This document shows positions 40,988 through 42,813 of a stretch of DNA of 42,813 bases, in pieces. Under the pieces are notes generated by a model. That model was not told where the DNA came from. It did not search any database and saw only the letters and a list, made by a program, of their open reading frames with translations. The DNA lies in contig JARGFK010000033.1 in NCBI GenBank assembly GCA_029211065.1, forward strand, positions 1 through 42,813, read 5' to 3'. Position 1 is the stretch's first letter, and the number at the start of each line of letters is the position of its first letter. Made by a program: the position numbers and the translations under genes. Origin of the DNA: Desulfobacterales bacterium. Its GTDB lineage: Bacteria > Desulfobacterota > Desulfobacteria > Desulfobacterales > JARGFK01.

Positions 40988-41423
40988 ATTTTTTTCTCCT
41001 TGTGATAATGAAACGTTCTATAAAACCTTTTTATTTATTTCAGCAACCATACAGCGCGGTCTGATGCGCTTCCGCCGCTGGACGGTCGGGAACACGCTTT
41101 AACCCCGCCCCTCGAACCGACAGCGAAGCGCAGACCCTGTTCAGAAAGTCCATCCTTTTCTCATGGTTCTCTTTCTCATCCCGAATACCATAAAAAGGGA
41201 ATGAATTAAAGCCTGCAGTAATTCGGAAAAACGACGTCCGACGGCAACAACCCCCTGTCAAACTGTTGCTTTCCCGGCTTAACCCTGCTATGAAAATGAG
41301 TATAACATTGATCATTTTTCATAAATCTTTTATAGACGGCAGGACGCCATAGTCATGTTATGAAGCTTTTTTTATTTTCTTGTAAAGCCGTCTGCCTGAT
41401 CCACTCTATTTTGCGTGTATCCC
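40988..41423. other. Intergenic region between fumA and the GspF-type gene
   Basis: A 436-nt space serving two divergently transcribed genes. It holds the fumA ribosome site next to 40988, a GC-rich block (about 41040-41150) unlike its AT-rich flanks, and a candidate plus-strand promoter (41308-41336). A 91-codon minus-strand frame across the GC-rich block has an odd Cys- and Arg-rich composition and no start signal, so I do not call it a gene. Confidence 0.5.
41308..41336 (+). promoter_or_regulatory. Candidate sigma70 promoter of the GspF-type gene
   Basis: TTGATC (41308-41313), exactly 17 nt, TATAGA (41331-41336), in an AT-rich stretch about 85 nt before the ATG at 41424. Consensus likeness only. 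Confidence 0.4.
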
Positions 41424-42650
41424 ATGCCGGTATTTGAATACTCAGCCTTGAACATCAAGGGAAAAGCAATTGCAGGCGTCATCGATGCCGAGAGTGCCGT
41501 CGCGGTAAGACAGAAGCTGCGGGCCTCAAAGGTTTTTCCCGTTTCCATCAAAGAGGCCGGCAATGCCGCCGCAAAAAAGGATGCCGGCGCTTTTGAATTC
41601 ACCCGCCCGTTTTCCCGAATCAGTTTGTCTGAAATTTCCCTGATGACCCGCCAACTGGCGACCCTGGTGGGGGCCGGATTTCCGCTGGTAACCGCTCTGG
41701 ACACCCTGATACCACAAACCAAGTCGCATTCGTTTAAAAAACTTTTGACGCAAATAAAAGATGCCATTGTCGAGGGCAGCAGTTTTGCCGGCGCCATATC
41801 GCAATATCCGGGAACCTTTTCATCCCTTTATATTAACATGGTTCATGCCGGTGAAACATCGGGGACCTTGGAAATTGTCCTGGATCGGCTTGCGGATATT
41901 ACCGAAAAACAGCAGGCCTTGGCAATCCGTATCCGATCCGCATTGGCCTACCCGGCCCTGATGACCGCTATCGGTGTCATTGTTCTGATTCTGCTGCTGA
42001 CATATATTGTTCCCAGCATCACCAGTGTTTTCAGCGAAATGAATCAGGTACTGCCGGCGCCGACCCGGCTATTGATCGTTGTCAGCAGCCTGTCTAAATC
42101 CTATGGATGGATGCTGTTGCTCGCTGCCGGTGTTGCGATCCCGGTATTCAGAAGCATCACCCGAACAATTAGGGGAAGATATCTTTGGGACAAGCTCCTG
42201 CTTTCCTTGCCCCTGACCGGACCCTTGGCCAGAAAGCTGGCAGTGGCGCGCTTTGCCAGAACCCTTGGTTCTCTCCTGGAAAACGGCGTTTCCATGCTGC
42301 CGGCGCTGGAGATCGTTAAAAATATCGCAGCCAACACCTTGATTTCAAATGCCATCGAATCCGCCGCCAGAGACGTCGGCAAAGGGCAGGGTTTATATCA
42401 GGCGCTTTCCACATCAAATGCCTTCCCGGGTCTGGCTCTGCAGATGATTCAGGTGGGTGAGCAGAGCGGTGAACTGGAACGAATGTTGAACAAAATCGCG
42501 GATGTATTTGAAAATGAGGTAACCTCATCGGTTGTCAGCATGACTTCGCTGCTTGAACCGGTCATGATACTGGTCATGGGGGTCATTGTCGGTTTTATCG
42601 TTCTTTCAATATGCCTGCCCATCTTTGAAATGAATCAGCTGGTAATGTAG
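41424..42650 (+). CDS. Type II secretion/type IV pilus F-family inner-membrane protein (GspF-like)
   Basis: 408 residues from the ATG at 41424 (MPVFEYSALN, the family start; the GTG at 41415 adds three residues). It has two GspF domains (about 70-195 and 270-395), each beginning with a TRQLATLVGAG/ARFARTLGSLLENG-like helix, with HAGETSG and VGEQSGELE turns, and three membrane helices. It is a paralogue of PilC at 30839-32050 but clearly distinct in sequence. It may belong to a type II secretion or second pilus system whose other genes lie beyond the right edge. No strong ribosome site is seen. Downstream 42651-42813 holds no gene that I recognise. Confidence 0.88.
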   Translation: MPVFEYSALNIKGKAIAGVIDAESAVAVRQKLRASKVFPVSIKEAGNAAAKKDAGAFEFTRPFSRISLSEISLMTRQLATLVGAGFPLVTALDTLIPQTKSHSFKKLLTQIKDAIVEGSSFAGAISQYPGTFSSLYINMVHAGETSGTLEIVLDRLADITEKQQALAIRIRSALAYPALMTAIGVIVLILLLTYIVPSITSVFSEMNQVLPAPTRLLIVVSSLSKSYGWMLLLAAGVAIPVFRSITRTIRGRYLWDKLLLSLPLTGPLARKLAVARFARTLGSLLENGVSMLPALEIVKNIAANTLISNAIESAARDVGKGQGLYQALSTSNAFPGLALQMIQVGEQSGELERMLNKIADVFENEVTSSVVSMTSLLEPVMILVMGVIVGFIVLSICLPIFEMNQLVM

Positions 42651-42813
42651 GGTTATTATCACAAAAATGTTCTAATTGAATGATCTCCATAGAACTGTTA
42701 CGCCAGCCGCCGGATGGTTCTGTTTCAGTCGGCAAACTGTCTGAGCAAATTAGAGCGCGTTCAATTGAACATTATCTAATTGACTAAATTCATTCAAAAG
42801 TTGATCCGCTTTA

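Noticed and set aside
41040-41315. 91-codon minus-strand open frame
   Set aside because: Unusual Cys/Arg-rich composition, no ribosome site, no family likeness, and it spans a clear composition break. More likely non-coding or repeat-derived.

Overview
The window looks like a chromosomal segment of a Gram-negative bacterium of the Desulfobacterota (former Deltaproteobacteria), plausibly a Desulfobacterales relative. This is inferred from LpxI in place of LpxH, a DHH-CBS-tRNA nucleotidyltransferase fusion, a stand-alone pyruvate-kinase-C-terminal-like protein, and short GC-rich intergenic repeats. No 16S gene is present, so the assignment stays an inference. I see no prophage, insertion sequence, integrase or CRISPR array.

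Positions 1-29289 are mostly an outer-membrane/LPS biogenesis region on the minus strand. In transcription order it holds lysS, a LolC/E permease, lolD, bamA, skp, lpxD, fabZ, lpxA, lpxI, a Gfo/Idh dehydrogenase, lpxB, a DUF374 acyltransferase, msbA, a PAP2 phosphatase and a GT2 glycosyltransferase. After an interruption come lptF, lptG, waaA (kdtA), lpxK, a CgeB-like glycosyltransferase, an O-antigen ligase and an ELM1-family glycosyltransferase. Together these cover most of lipid A-Kdo synthesis, flipping by MsbA, extraction for export by LptFG, lipoprotein release and outer-membrane protein assembly. lpxC and a classical lpxL are not in the window. The interruption (8572-12768, plus strand) carries an ArnT-like membrane glycosyltransferase, a PK-C-like protein, a NUDIX hydrolase and an MFS carrier.

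The most informative local observation is at 1040-3538. An AT-rich pair of genes (O-antigen ligase and CgeB-like glycosyltransferase) is bracketed by two decayed fragments: the 3' end of a second lpxK and the 5' end of a second ELM1 gene. The intact lpxK and intact ELM1 gene lie on opposite sides. This looks like a scar of recombination between two divergent lpxK-ELM1 loci that brought in or kept the LPS-assembly genes.

Positions 29447-32050 (minus) hold pilS and pilC of a type IV pilus system. From 32288 the plus strand carries the DHH/CBS/nucleotidyltransferase fusion, an M50 protease, trpS, scpA, scpB, an HU/IHF protein and tRNA-Val(CAC) with a strong terminator. These are followed by a GNAT acetyltransferase, a minus-strand class I fumarase, and a second PilC/GspF-type protein at the right end. 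Intergenic spaces contain several GC-rich palindromes and 7- or 8-nt-periodic tracts that look like dispersed repeat families.

I did not find an obviously new multi-gene defence or mobile system. The best candidates for something undescribed are the possible lipid A modification set (ArnT-like GT, GT2, PAP2), the dehydrogenase inside the lpx operon, and the extra N-terminal domain on BamA.
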